The notes beneath the pieces were generated by a model, which had not been told where the DNA came from, did not search any database, and was given only the letters and a program-made list of their open reading frames with translations. A DNA stretch of 22,698 nt, taken from positions 1-22,698 of the forward strand of contig UQNO01000030.1 in the NCBI GenBank assembly GCA_900542475.1. The letters are read 5' to 3'. The first letter of the stretch is position 1. Each line of letters starts with the position of its first letter. The stretch is from an uncultured Bacteroidota bacterium. GTDB lineage: Bacteria; Bacteroidota; Bacteroidia; Bacteroidales; F082. The position numbers were made by a program, and so were the translations under genes. Shown here in pieces: positions 14,627-22,364 of this stretch.

Positions 14627-16006
14627 TTATCTGATAATAAGTTTCTGTGTGTTTTTACCGTTAATTCTGACAAAATAAACATCTGTCTCAAGATTCTCGG
14701 TTGAAATTATTGTTTCCAAACCGTCAACATTCTGTTTAACAAGTACTTGTCCAAGCATATTGACTATTTCAACATAATTGATGTCACCGCCTGCGATTTT
14801 AACAAAGCCGTCAGCCGGATTTGGAGAGACGGTAAAATCGATGACATTGTTATCGGTTATTCCGTCTACAATTGTGGTGAAAGATATTATCGTGGTCTCG
14901 CCCCATTCTCCATCAGCGTTCTGCCCGGATGAAATAACGTAATACTCGGTACCTTCATCAAGGTCCGACCAGACCCAGACATCCTGTTCATAAAGGGGAT
15001 AACCGTTTCCACGGATTATCTCGACAGCCTGATCTTCGCCGATTTCGTTAAAATATTCTACGGTGACAAGTCCATAAAAGTAAACCGATGTATTTTCATC
15101 CGGAGTGGCAATCGTTTTGACGGATGTTGCTGTAATATCCTGAACCTCAAGGGCAACGACAGAAGTACCCGAACCGCCCTGTTGAGCTGTCGTCGCCAAT
15201 GCTGTCACAATTTCCTGCATCTCCGTATCAACGAAAGGAAGGGCATAAATGGTATATTCAGTATCAGGAGTCATATCTGTCCAGGTATAGGTAGTTGTCT
15301 CCGATGTCTGTATACCCCACTGCATTACAAGCTCCTCGAGAGAAACCTGCATCATCTGCATCCACATTGCCATTTCAGTTTCAGTGCTCATCATGTAATA
15401 ATATGAGGAGCATTCCGCCGACATCTCGAATGTGGCTGTAACCGTAGTCGCGGTCGTAGAGACATCTTTTATCTCGACCAACACATCACTGGTGCCGCAC
15501 TCATGTTGCTGAATACCGAAAGGAGCCAACATGTCCACTATTGTCATGGCATTATAAATCGGCCAGATATCATTAAGTACAATACTGCGGTCCGGAGCGA
15601 TTAGGATACAGGTAGGATAAGATGCTATGCCGTACTGGTTACAAATGGTAGCGCCACCGCCTGTCGTTCCGATTGTAGGATACTCAACACCGTACTGTTC
15701 ACACCAGTTCTGGCATGACTGGTCATTGTCAGACGGGGATATCTCCACGAAAAACACTTCATTCTGATTACATCCGAGCAACTCATAAGCCTCAACTATG
15801 GTGGGGCAGACCTGGTTACACGGTCCACATGAAGAATAGAAAAAATCGATGAAGACATACTGTCCGCCGTCAAGGATGTCAAACAGGTGAATCTCTGTCC
15901 CGTGGATGTCAGTGGCTGTGAAATCAACGGCTTTTGTTAACGGGCATTGGGCAGATACGCCAATGCTCAATGCAATGGCGAAAATAAAAGTAAAGATTTT
16001 TTTCAT
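14627..16006 (-). CDS. Secreted thioredoxin-fold protein with FnIII-like domains and intact T9SS sorting domain (thioB)
   Basis: A 459-aa exported protein. Signal peptide MKKIFTFIFAIALSIGVSA, thioredoxin/TlpA-like domain to about residue 170 with redox motif C60-G-P-C63 and a cis-Pro-like IASYPTCILIAP segment, then two fibronectin-III-like units (about 185-275, with TYTWTDMTPDTEYTIYAL, and about 285-380, with WSDLDEGTEYYVIS). From residue 391 a T9SS type A sorting domain (FTVSPNPADGFVKIAGG ... DVYFVRING ... KLIIR) is complete. It likely acts outside the outer membrane or on the cell surface as a disulfide reductase or binding protein; the substrate is unknown. It lies 92 bases downstream of purL on the same strand. 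Compared with thioA, the first ~50 residues are near-identical but the rest is only moderately similar, and thioA lacks the FnIII-like part. Confidence 0.88.
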   Translation of the reverse strand: MKKIFTFIFAIALSIGVSAQCPLTKAVDFTATDIHGTEIHLFDILDGGQYVFIDFFYSSCGPCNQVCPTIVEAYELLGCNQNEVFFVEISPSDNDQSCQNWCEQYGVEYPTIGTTGGGATICNQYGIASYPTCILIAPDRSIVLNDIWPIYNAMTIVDMLAPFGIQQHECGTSDVLVEIKDVSTTATTVTATFEMSAECSSYYYMMSTETEMAMWMQMMQVSLEELVMQWGIQTSETTTYTWTDMTPDTEYTIYALPFVDTEMQEIVTALATTAQQGGSGTSVVALEVQDITATSVKTIATPDENTSVYFYGLVTVEYFNEIGEDQAVEIIRGNGYPLYEQDVWVWSDLDEGTEYYVISSGQNADGEWGETTIISFTTIVDGITDNNVIDFTVSPNPADGFVKIAGGDINYVEIVNMLGQVLVKQNVDGLETIISTENLETDVYFVRINGKNTQKLIIR

Positions 16007-16236
16007 ATTATTTGAATTTTAATAATTATTACGGAACAAAAATAATTAAAAAAATTGAAGCACAGGATAAATTATTTGAAAAAATCTTGTTTTTTTTGTT
16101 ATTTCTTGTTCTTTTTTATCCACTCTCTCGCATTCACAAACGCCTCAATCCACGGTGCCACCTCGTCGTTTTTGCGATTGTTGGGATAATAAGCCCACTG
16201 CCATGGCAAGAATGCTCTCTCGAGGTGAGGCATCAT
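15856..16236. repeat. Direct repeat copy B (381 bp): thioB 5' end + promoter + purL 3' end
   Basis: Partner of 11419-11800. Here the sequence is in its natural setting, continuous with the whole purL gene, so this is the parental copy. The two copies lie 4.4 kb apart in direct orientation; recombination between them would delete the lipoprotein, the IS, the small peptide and most of one thio gene. Confidence 0.95.
16037..16044 (-). promoter_or_regulatory. Candidate -7 box for thioB
   Basis: TATTTTTG on the minus strand, 30 bases before the thioB ATG, identical to the box before thioA. The -33 element is poor; thioB might also be read from purL, since no terminator hairpin was seen in the 92-base gap. 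Confidence 0.35.
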
Positions 16237-19200
16237 CGCGAGATGACGGCCGTCGTTGGAGCAGATGGCTGCCGCCGACCAGGGTGAACCGTTGGGATTT
16301 GCCGGATATCCGTTGTGGCTGTATGTCATCGCTATGTTGTATCTCTCCTTGCCGTATGGGAAGTTGAACTTGCCTTCGCCGTGAGCTATCCACACGCCGA
16401 GACGCTGTCCTTTGAGTGTAGAGAGCATGATGCTGTCGCTGTCGGTGATGTCCACGTTCACGAAGCCCGACTCAAACTTGTGCGAGTCGTTGTGGACCAT
16501 GCGCGGATGCTTGTCGTGGTCAGGGTAAATGAGGTTGAGCTCCGTCATGAGCTGGCAGCCGTTGCAGACACCGAGGCTCATGGTGTCGGGACGTTTGTAG
16601 AAGTTCTCGAGAGCGGTGCGAGCCTTTTCGTTGAAGAGCAATGCACCTGCCCAGCCCTTTGCCGAGCCGAGAACGTCGGAGTTGCTGAAGCCGCCCACAA
16701 ACACTATCATATTCACGTCGCCGAGGTCTTCGCGGCCGCTGATGAGGTCGGTGGTGTGCACGTCTTTTACATCGAAGCCTGCGAGATACAAGGCGTATGC
16801 CATCTCACGGTCGCCGTTGACACCTTTCTCGCGGATGATGGCCGCCTTCACGCCAGAAAGGGTGCGACGGCGCATGTCAATGCCCAAGTCTTTCGCCTTG
16901 CCGGTGAAACAGCCGAAATCGTATTTAAGTGCTTGATACTTATAGTTTTCGAAACGTTCTTTGGCTTTCTCCTCTCCACTTTGTCTTCTGTCAAGGAGAT
17001 ACGAACTCTTGTACCAGATGTCGCGTAAGGCGTTGATATCCAATTCGTAAGACTCTTTGTCTTTCTTAAGATTGATTTTGCGTTTGCTGTTTGGCTTTCC
17101 AATGACAGTAAATCTAATACCCTCTTCTTCAAGTAACTCCTTGACTTTGTTGTCTTTAACTTGAATTACCACGGCTGGTTGCTCGCTGAACGCCACGTTG
17201 ATAAGGTCGTTGCCATCGAATGCGCTGAAGTCTATGTCCATGCCGCCTTCGTTGTTGGCAAAGGTCATCTCAAGTAAGGTGGTGATTAAGCCGCCAGCCG
17301 ACACATCGTGACCTGCGATGACGAGACCTTGCTCGATGAGTTTCTGCAATGCGTTGAAACACTTCTTAAAGTATTCAGTGTCAATGATGTCAGGTGTTTT
17401 CCGACCAACCTTGTTCAAAACTTGCGCTAAACTGCTGCCTCCGAGTTGGAATGTGTCTTTTGAGAAGTCGATATACAGAATTTCAGTGTCGTTATCATTG
17501 ATAATCACTGGTTTAACAGTTTTTTTAATATCGGATACTTCCCCTGCCGCCGTCACTATGACGGTGCCGGGAGCCAAGACTTTCTGACCGTTTTTGTATT
17601 TCTGTGTCATTGAGAGCGAGTCTTTACCTGTCGGGACGTTGATGCCGAGTGCCAACACGAAGTCGCTCAACGCTTTCACGGCGCGGTAAAGTCGTGCGTT
17701 CTCGCCAGGGTTCTTGGCTGGCCACATCCAGTTGGCGCTCAATGACACGCCTTTGAGGTTCTCCTCTATAGGCGCCCATACCAAGTTGGTAAGCGACTCG
17801 GCTACCGAAAGTCTCGAGCCTGCTTCCGGGCTTATAAGCGCGGCGGCAGGAGCGTGTCCGAGGGCTGTTCCAATGCCTCTGACACCTTGATAGTCAAGTG
17901 CCATGATGCCGAGGTCGGCGAGAGGGAGCTGCATCTCGCCAACGCATTGCTGCAAGGCGACACGACCTGTCACAGAGCGGTCAACCTTATTGGTCAGCCA
18001 GTCTTTGCATGCCACGCCTTCGAGCTGAAGCACGTTCCGCAGGTATTCTGCGAACTTGTCTTTTTTATAATCGATATCTTGGAAATGATAATCCTTGTTA
18101 CTGTCAGTCAACACTGTTTTGGGTGCGCTTCCGAAGAAGTCGGATAGGCTCAAGTCGATAGGGTTCACGCCGTTTTTCCGGACGAAGCGCAGACGCTGGT
18201 CGTCGGTTGACTCGCCCACTATATAATAGGGTGCGCGCTCGCGCTCTGCTGTCTGGCGGATAATCTCTGTGTCTTGTTTGTTTACGAGCAGTCCCATGCG
18301 TTCCTGCGACTCGTTTCCTATGATTTCCTTATCGGAAAGGGTTGGGTCGCCGACAGGAAGGTTATCGACGTAAACCACGCCGCCGCTTTTGTCGATGAGC
18401 TCCGAGAGGCAGTTGAGGTGACCGCCGGCGCCGTGGTCGTGGATAGAACGCACAGGGTTGCTGTCGTTCTCCACCATGGCGCGGATGACGTTGGCGACGC
18501 GTTTCTGCATCTCCGGGTTGGCACGCTGCACGGCGTTGAGCTCGATGGCTTTGGAATACTGTCCTGTTCCGACGCTCGAGACTGCGGCGCCGCCCATGCC
18601 GATGCGATAGTTGTCGCCGCCTAACACTACGATGAGGTCGCCCGGCTCCGGGTCTTCCTTCATGCTGTCGTCGGCAGGAGCGAACCCGATGCCGCCAGCG
18701 AGCATGATGACCTTGTCGTAGCCGAAATCGTTGGTCTTATTGTCGTTCTCACTGTGCTCGAAGGTGAGGAGCGAGCCGTTGATGAGAGGCTGTCCGAACT
18801 TGTTTCCGAAATCGGAAGCGCCGTTAGACGCCTTGATGAGCAGCTCCTCGGGGGTCTGATAGAGCCACGGACGAGCCTTGAATCCGTCCTCCCACCCGCG
18901 ACTTGCGTCGTTGCGAGGGTACGGTGTCATGTAAACAGCTGTCCCTGCCAAAGGGATAGAGCCTCTACCACCGGCGAGACGGTCGCGGATTTCGCCGCCG
19001 GTGCCGGTAGCCGCTCCGTTGAACGGCTCGACAGTCGTCGGGAAGTTGTGTGTCTCCGCCTTGACAGAGATAACGGTGTCTATATCTTTTATTTTGAAGA
19101 AATCGGCTTTATGCTGTGTCTCCGGCGCGAACTGCTCGACTTTAGGACCGAGAATGAAAGCCACGTTGTCTTTATATGCCGAAACGAGGCGGTTCCTGTG

Positions 19201-19791
19201 TTCTTTCGAGGTTCTCTTGATGAGTGCGAAGAGCGTGTCGGGCATCTCTTTGCCGTCGATGATAAACGTGCCGTTGAATATTTTATGGCGGCAGTGCTCC
19301 GAGTTGACCTGCGCGAAGCCATAGACCTCCGAGTCGGTGAGGGTGCGGCCAATCTTCTTGCTTATACCTTTCAGATAATCAATCTCTTCCTGGCTGAGCG
19401 CGAGGCCTTCCTCGTTGTTGTAGGCGTCGATGTCGGTGATATATTTCAAAGGCTCGGGCTTGCGGTCCACAAAAAACACGTTCTGATCAAGGTCATGGTA
19501 TTTGTTTTGCAGCATCGGGTCGAAGCTGTTGTCGTTTTCCTCGACGGGACGGAATTCCTCTATACGAGAAACGCCGCGAATGCCCATGTTCTGGGTTATC
19601 TCGACGGCGTTGGTGCTCCAAGGAGTTATCATCTCGCGGCGCGGACCGAAGAAGAACCCTTTCACGCCGCCCTCAATCCGGCAGGCGCCGCCGAAAAGCC
19701 AAGCGAATTTTTTAATATCGTTTTCGTTGTGATTATCAACGCTTTCCACAGCGATGATGTTTTTCTGAAGTGTCTCGAAAAAAAGTATCAT
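16099..19791 (-). CDS. purL: Phosphoribosylformylglycinamidine synthase (FGAM synthetase), single-chain
   Basis: Large fused PurL of 1230 aa; it converts FGAR, glutamine and ATP to FGAM in the fourth step of purine synthesis. N-terminal PurS-like part (1 to ~150), linker with SEVYGFAQVNSEHCRHKIFNG, then two AIR-synthase-like halves with SVKAETHNFPTTVEPFNGAA and VSAGGLITTLLEMTFANNEG, and a C-terminal class I glutamine amidotransferase domain from about residue 970. The amidotransferase catalytic residues are visible: C1076 in GVCNGCQL, H1137 and E1139 in AHGEGKF. Length is normal for the single-chain form. The ATG at 19791 gives MILFFETLQKN. The last 45 codons are duplicated at 11663-11800. 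The gene is intact. Confidence 0.97.
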   Translation of the reverse strand: MILFFETLQKNIIAVESVDNHNENDIKKFAWLFGGACRIEGGVKGFFFGPRREMITPWSTNAVEITQNMGIRGVSRIEEFRPVEENDNSFDPMLQNKYHDLDQNVFFVDRKPEPLKYITDIDAYNNEEGLALSQEEIDYLKGISKKIGRTLTDSEVYGFAQVNSEHCRHKIFNGTFIIDGKEMPDTLFALIKRTSKEHRNRLVSAYKDNVAFILGPKVEQFAPETQHKADFFKIKDIDTVISVKAETHNFPTTVEPFNGAATGTGGEIRDRLAGGRGSIPLAGTAVYMTPYPRNDASRGWEDGFKARPWLYQTPEELLIKASNGASDFGNKFGQPLINGSLLTFEHSENDNKTNDFGYDKVIMLAGGIGFAPADDSMKEDPEPGDLIVVLGGDNYRIGMGGAAVSSVGTGQYSKAIELNAVQRANPEMQKRVANVIRAMVENDSNPVRSIHDHGAGGHLNCLSELIDKSGGVVYVDNLPVGDPTLSDKEIIGNESQERMGLLVNKQDTEIIRQTAERERAPYYIVGESTDDQRLRFVRKNGVNPIDLSLSDFFGSAPKTVLTDSNKDYHFQDIDYKKDKFAEYLRNVLQLEGVACKDWLTNKVDRSVTGRVALQQCVGEMQLPLADLGIMALDYQGVRGIGTALGHAPAAALISPEAGSRLSVAESLTNLVWAPIEENLKGVSLSANWMWPAKNPGENARLYRAVKALSDFVLALGINVPTGKDSLSMTQKYKNGQKVLAPGTVIVTAAGEVSDIKKTVKPVIINDNDTEILYIDFSKDTFQLGGSSLAQVLNKVGRKTPDIIDTEYFKKCFNALQKLIEQGLVIAGHDVSAGGLITTLLEMTFANNEGGMDIDFSAFDGNDLINVAFSEQPAVVIQVKDNKVKELLEEEGIRFTVIGKPNSKRKINLKKDKESYELDINALRDIWYKSSYLLDRRQSGEEKAKERFENYKYQALKYDFGCFTGKAKDLGIDMRRRTLSGVKAAIIREKGVNGDREMAYALYLAGFDVKDVHTTDLISGREDLGDVNMIVFVGGFSNSDVLGSAKGWAGALLFNEKARTALENFYKRPDTMSLGVCNGCQLMTELNLIYPDHDKHPRMVHNDSHKFESGFVNVDITDSDSIMLSTLKGQRLGVWIAHGEGKFNFPYGKERYNIAMTYSHNGYPANPNGSPWSAAAICSNDGRHLAMMPHLERAFLPWQWAYYPNNRKNDEVAPWIEAFVNAREWIKKNKK

Positions 19792-19811
19792 GATATTAAA
19801 TTTTTCGAGTG

Positions 19812-19819
19812 CAAAGATA
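19812..19819 (-). promoter_or_regulatory. purL promoter -7 box
   Basis: TATCTTTG on the minus strand, 20 bases upstream of the purL ATG. The -33 element is only TTTT at the right distance. The leader would be about 10-15 bases. No purine riboswitch fits in this space. Confidence 0.5.
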
Positions 19820-19955
19820 ATGTTTTTTACATCTTAAAACACGAAAAAAACGAAAAATCTTCATTGTTTTTCGAACACGGTTTTCACCAATCCAACGAAT
19901 AATAACGAAGAGATTCGTGAAATTAATTGGATTTGTGTTCAAAAAAAAGTCGTCC

Positions 19956-19986
19956 GTCATTTCGACCGGAGTGGAGAAATCTCAAC
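19956..19986. repeat. Possible dispersed repeat fragment (GTCATTTCGACCGG type)
   Basis: GTCATTTCGACCGGAGTGG followed by AGAAATCTCAAC. The 11-base core GTCATTTCGAC recurs in reverse complement at 3389-3399 in the pheT leader. From memory, sequences of this type are scattered in intergenic regions of many Bacteroidota genomes. Confidence 0.35.
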
Positions 19987-20030
19987 GGTTTATGCCATAA
20001 CTTGAATTTTTTGAAAAATCCAGCTGCTCG

Positions 20031-20228
20031 TTAAAAAATTTGTTGTACCCTTGCAACGAGTTCTTGAGAATATAGCCGCGAATTGTGCGCGACGGGAGAT
20101 TCCTCGAAGGCATTTTTTAATACTCTTCTGTCCGGAAACAACAGTGTTTCGTTAAATGCGTTCGCAATATCTCTTGCAAATGCAGTTTTTACCTTGGCAA
20201 TCTCAACGTGATGTCCCAAATTTTTCAT
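20031..20228 (-). CDS. Hypothetical 65-aa protein
   Basis: From ATG 20228 the leftward frame encodes MKNLGHHVEIAKVKTAFARD ... and ends ARVQQIF with TAA at 20031-20033. The frame remains open upstream to a GTG at 20384, but the likely transcription start (about 20380, from the promoter 20386-20416) lies inside that extension, so ATG 20228 is preferred. It would be a basic, mostly helical, soluble protein with no signal peptide. Family not recognised. The translated sequence looks protein-like, but the stretch could also be an untranslated RNA or a relic of a longer gene. Confidence 0.3.
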   Translation of the reverse strand: MKNLGHHVEIAKVKTAFARDIANAFNETLLFPDRRVLKNAFEESPVAHNSRLYSQELVARVQQIF

Positions 20229-20385
20229 ATTAATCCCTATACAAATGTTTTTCAAATTTTTCACGACGAGAGTATAGATTCTATGGGAATTTTCACCATC
20301 TCCATAAAGGCTAATAATAAATTTTACGGTGCTCTGGAAGGTGTTTGGACTCAAAAATCCGGTGCAGAGATAATAAAATCTCACG

Positions 20386-20416
20386 CAAAAATAACAGAAA
20401 AAGCAGAAATTTTCAA
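20386..20416 (-). promoter_or_regulatory. Leftward promoter in the purL upstream region
   Basis: Minus strand TTG (20416-20414), 20 bases, TATTTTTG (20393-20386). A good consensus match with ideal spacing. It would transcribe the 65-codon frame (20031-20228) with a leader of about 150 bases. Confidence 0.5.
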
Positions 20417-20477
20417 TCTGTCAGAAGTTGCATTTTAATATATTTTTGATTTTTTTTATTGTCATTCAAAAAATCTT

Positions 20478-20485
20478 TATCTTTG
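20478..20485 (+). promoter_or_regulatory. -7 box for the structured RNA
   Basis: TATCTTTG on the plus strand; the nearest upstream TTG (20459-20461) is 16 bases away, shorter than usual. The predicted start at about 20491 fits the 5' end of the ~200-nt RNA. A small hairpin (AGTCGGT 20487-20493 / ACCGATT 20500-20506, followed by TTTATT) sits at the start site. Confidence 0.45.
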
Positions 20486-20490
20486 CAGTC

Positions 20491-20690
20491 GGTTTTTGGA
20501 CCGATTTTTATTGACAATCAGAAGCGTTATGCTTGTCTTGTATTAGGGAACGTGAGAAATTCTACGTAGGCAAGAAAGTGTAATCGTTCACGTGTTATGC
20601 GTGGGCTGTTATGACTATATCTTCCCTACAAAGGTGATTCTCACGACCTCCTAATAGAAGTTTGGTATATCAGTGCCACGCTTCTTTTTA
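20491..20690 (+). ncRNA. ssrS: Structured RNA of about 200 nt, candidate 6S RNA
   Basis: The sequence folds by eye into one long rod. Closing stem AGAAGCGT (20520-20527) / ACGCTTCT (20678-20685), directly followed by a T-run; asymmetric bubble of 13 and 21 bases; TATTAGG (20541-20547) / CCTAATA (20650-20656); small internal loop; CGTGAGAA (20551-20558) / TTCTCACG (20638-20645); GTAGG-C-AAG (20566-20574) / CTT-C-CCTAC (20621-20629); AGT-G-TAA (20577-20583) / TTA-TG-ACT (20609-20616); and an apical CACG/CGTG. A Bacteroidota promoter box precedes it and no gene overlaps its core. A single long hairpin with a bubble and ~200-nt length is the layout of 6S RNA, which mimics an open promoter and binds RNA polymerase. 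The RNA call is firm from the helices; the 6S identity is inference, and a leader for the downstream lipoprotein is the alternative. Confidence 0.6.
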
Positions 20691-20735
20691 TTAATAACTC
20701 CATTGTGGCGGCTGGATGGAATAAAAATTATAGTT

Positions 20736-22226
20736 ATGAGAGTTAAAAGACTGCTAACTTCGGTGCTTGTTTTATTGAGCATTGCAATTTTTTCATGTAA
20801 AAAAGACGGAGCCTCGACAACAACTGGTGGCGGCTCAAATCCATCTAATCCTGCAAATTGCGAAGACCCGGAAGGAACAATTGTCGCAAATTTGCGGAAC
20901 GACAGTGGTTATCTTACCATCTTAAATGGAGGACTTAAGATGAATAACGCCAATAATTTTGTATTCAACGATCAATCATTTCACGAAAGAACTTTCGTGA
21001 ATATTGGCGAAGTCGATGGTCTTGGCTGTGTGGAGAATATTCCTCAATCGGGATGGAGCGACCAGGTGGCCGTTATTCCCGGTAATGGATACATAGTCAG
21101 AGATAAATATGACTATCCGGAGTATGAATATACCAAATATGCACGAATATATGTTACAAGTTATCTTTTGAGTGCCAATAATAATATTCTTGGAGCAGAA
21201 TTGAAATATCAGGATAATTGGAAGTCATTGTTAAATGTGGCAACGGCTTCAATAACTAATATTTCCGCTACATCAGCAACCTGTGGAGGTGTTGTTACTG
21301 ACGACGGAGGTTATGAGGTGACGGCGAGGGGCGTTTGCTGGAGTGCGAGCCCGAATCCGACGATAAACGACAGCCATACGACAGATGGTACTGGAACCGG
21401 TTCTTTTGCGAGTAATATCACGGGATTGACTCCTTATACTACATACTATGTGAGGGCGTATGCTACAAATAGCAAGGGGACGGCTTACGGAGAGCAGAAA
21501 ACATTTATTGCAGCATACACATTCTCGGTTTCCTCAAATGAGCGGGTGTACTTCTCGAAGGGTAACCTGCAATATCGAGCCTCGACGGACACATGGCGCT
21601 TCGCCGAGAACCAATGGGATTATATAGGAAATGGCAATTCAAATATCTCTTCATACTACAGCGGATGGATTGACCTGTTCGGCTGGGGCACGGGCGACAA
21701 CCCGACATACTCTTCGACTAACAGTGGCGATTATCCGACATTTAACGATTGGGGGAACAATAGCATCTCCAATGGTGGTGGCGGGAACTGGCGCACATTG
21801 ACGAGAGACGAGTGGAGCTATGTGTTCCGCGGAAGAAACACAAGCAGCGGCATAAGATTTGCCAAAGCAAAAGTAAACGGGGTGAACGGCATGATACTGC
21901 TTCCGGACGATTGGAGTGCGTCATACCACAGTTTGATAAACACCAACAACGGAAGTGCGTCCTACAATGGCAACATCATCACACAAGCCGAGTGGGAAGG
22001 TAAGTTCGAGTCCCATGGGGCGGTCTTCCTGCCTGCTGCGGGCTGGCGTCTCGGGACGGATGTCGACTTCGTCGGTTCCCGCGGCCTCTTCTGGTCGGCT
22101 ACGTACTACCCTAGTGGCGGCGCGTACGACGTGCACTTCGACGATTCGAGCTTGGGTGCGGAGAATTGGAACTACCGCCCCGAATACGGTCGAAGTGTGC
22201 GCCTCGTCTCTCCTGCCGGGAATTAA
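20736..22226 (+). CDS. Surface lipoprotein with FnIII-like and C-type-lectin-like domains; candidate DGR variable protein
   Basis: The ATG at 20736 gives a 496-aa lipoprotein: MRVKRLLTSVLVLLSIAIFSC with lipobox cysteine 21. A further upstream GTG (20673) lies inside the RNA stem and is rejected. After a Gly/Ser/Asn linker comes a domain of unknown family (about 40-165), a fibronectin-III-like unit (about 169-259: ITNISATSATCGG ... LTPYTTYYVRAYATNSKG), and a C-terminal domain (262-496) of the Bacteroidales 'major paralogous' C-type-lectin-like type (VYFSKGNLQYRAS, GWIDLFGWGTGDNP, WRTLTRDEWSYVFRGR, GAVFLPAAGWR). The final block 450-491, from GLFWSAT to RSVRLV, has the form of a diversity-generating retroelement variable region: a fixed FWSAT and SVRLV frame around Y/D/H/S/G/N residues, many encoded by NNC codons. 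Likely surface-exposed and ligand-binding. No reverse transcriptase or template repeat is in the window. Confidence 0.85.
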   Translation: MRVKRLLTSVLVLLSIAIFSCKKDGASTTTGGGSNPSNPANCEDPEGTIVANLRNDSGYLTILNGGLKMNNANNFVFNDQSFHERTFVNIGEVDGLGCVENIPQSGWSDQVAVIPGNGYIVRDKYDYPEYEYTKYARIYVTSYLLSANNNILGAELKYQDNWKSLLNVATASITNISATSATCGGVVTDDGGYEVTARGVCWSASPNPTINDSHTTDGTGTGSFASNITGLTPYTTYYVRAYATNSKGTAYGEQKTFIAAYTFSVSSNERVYFSKGNLQYRASTDTWRFAENQWDYIGNGNSNISSYYSGWIDLFGWGTGDNPTYSSTNSGDYPTFNDWGNNSISNGGGGNWRTLTRDEWSYVFRGRNTSSGIRFAKAKVNGVNGMILLPDDWSASYHSLINTNNGSASYNGNIITQAEWEGKFESHGAVFLPAAGWRLGTDVDFVGSRGLFWSATYYPSGGAYDVHFDDSSLGAENWNYRPEYGRSVRLVSPAGN

Positions 22227-22299
22227 TTCCTTGTGTTTGGCAAGGCGGCAGCGGACAACAAGCCGTGCGATTTTTTTTGAAAAACGAAAATGTTAAACC

Positions 22300-22341
22300 A
22301 TGACACAAGCAGAAATACTTGAAATTATTGCTGTCCGGTAA
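22300..22341 (+). pseudogene. Truncated gene start cut by an IS end
   Basis: An ATG at 22300 starts MTQAEILEIIA and is then interrupted at 22331 by the IS end CTGTCCGGTAAAA, which adds VR and a TAA. The 11 native residues resemble the usual opening of AlbA_2/Schlafen-type ATP-binding proteins (M-x-x-x-EIL-x-II), but this is too short to be sure. Confidence 0.3.
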
Positions 22342-22364
22342 AACTTTTTCAAATAAAACAAATT

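Larger units (their letters stand above)
19792..20490. other. Divergent intergenic region between purL and the structured RNA
   Basis: About 700 bases. Contents from left: purL promoter; a copy of a GTCATTTCGACCGGAGTGG-type motif (19956-19986); a leftward ORF of 65 codons with its own promoter; and the -7 box of the rightward RNA. A rightward 76-codon frame (20208-20438) overlaps the leftward promoter and ORF and has no support of its own. Confidence 0.5.

Noticed and set aside
20031..20384. RNase P RNA, tmRNA or SRP RNA in the purL upstream region
   Set aside because: None of the conserved blocks of these RNAs could be recognised.
20208..20438. Rightward 76-codon frame
   Set aside because: Overlaps a consensus leftward promoter and has no promoter or recognisable features of its own.
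20673..20735. GTG start for the lipoprotein at 20673
   Set aside because: It lies in the RNA closing stem and would put 21 residues before a complete lipoprotein signal that begins at ATG 20736.
22227..22299. DGR hairpin after the variable region
   Set aside because: CCTTG (22229-22233) / CAAGG (22241-22245) is only a 5-bp stem; too weak to count as the cruciform known from some DGRs.
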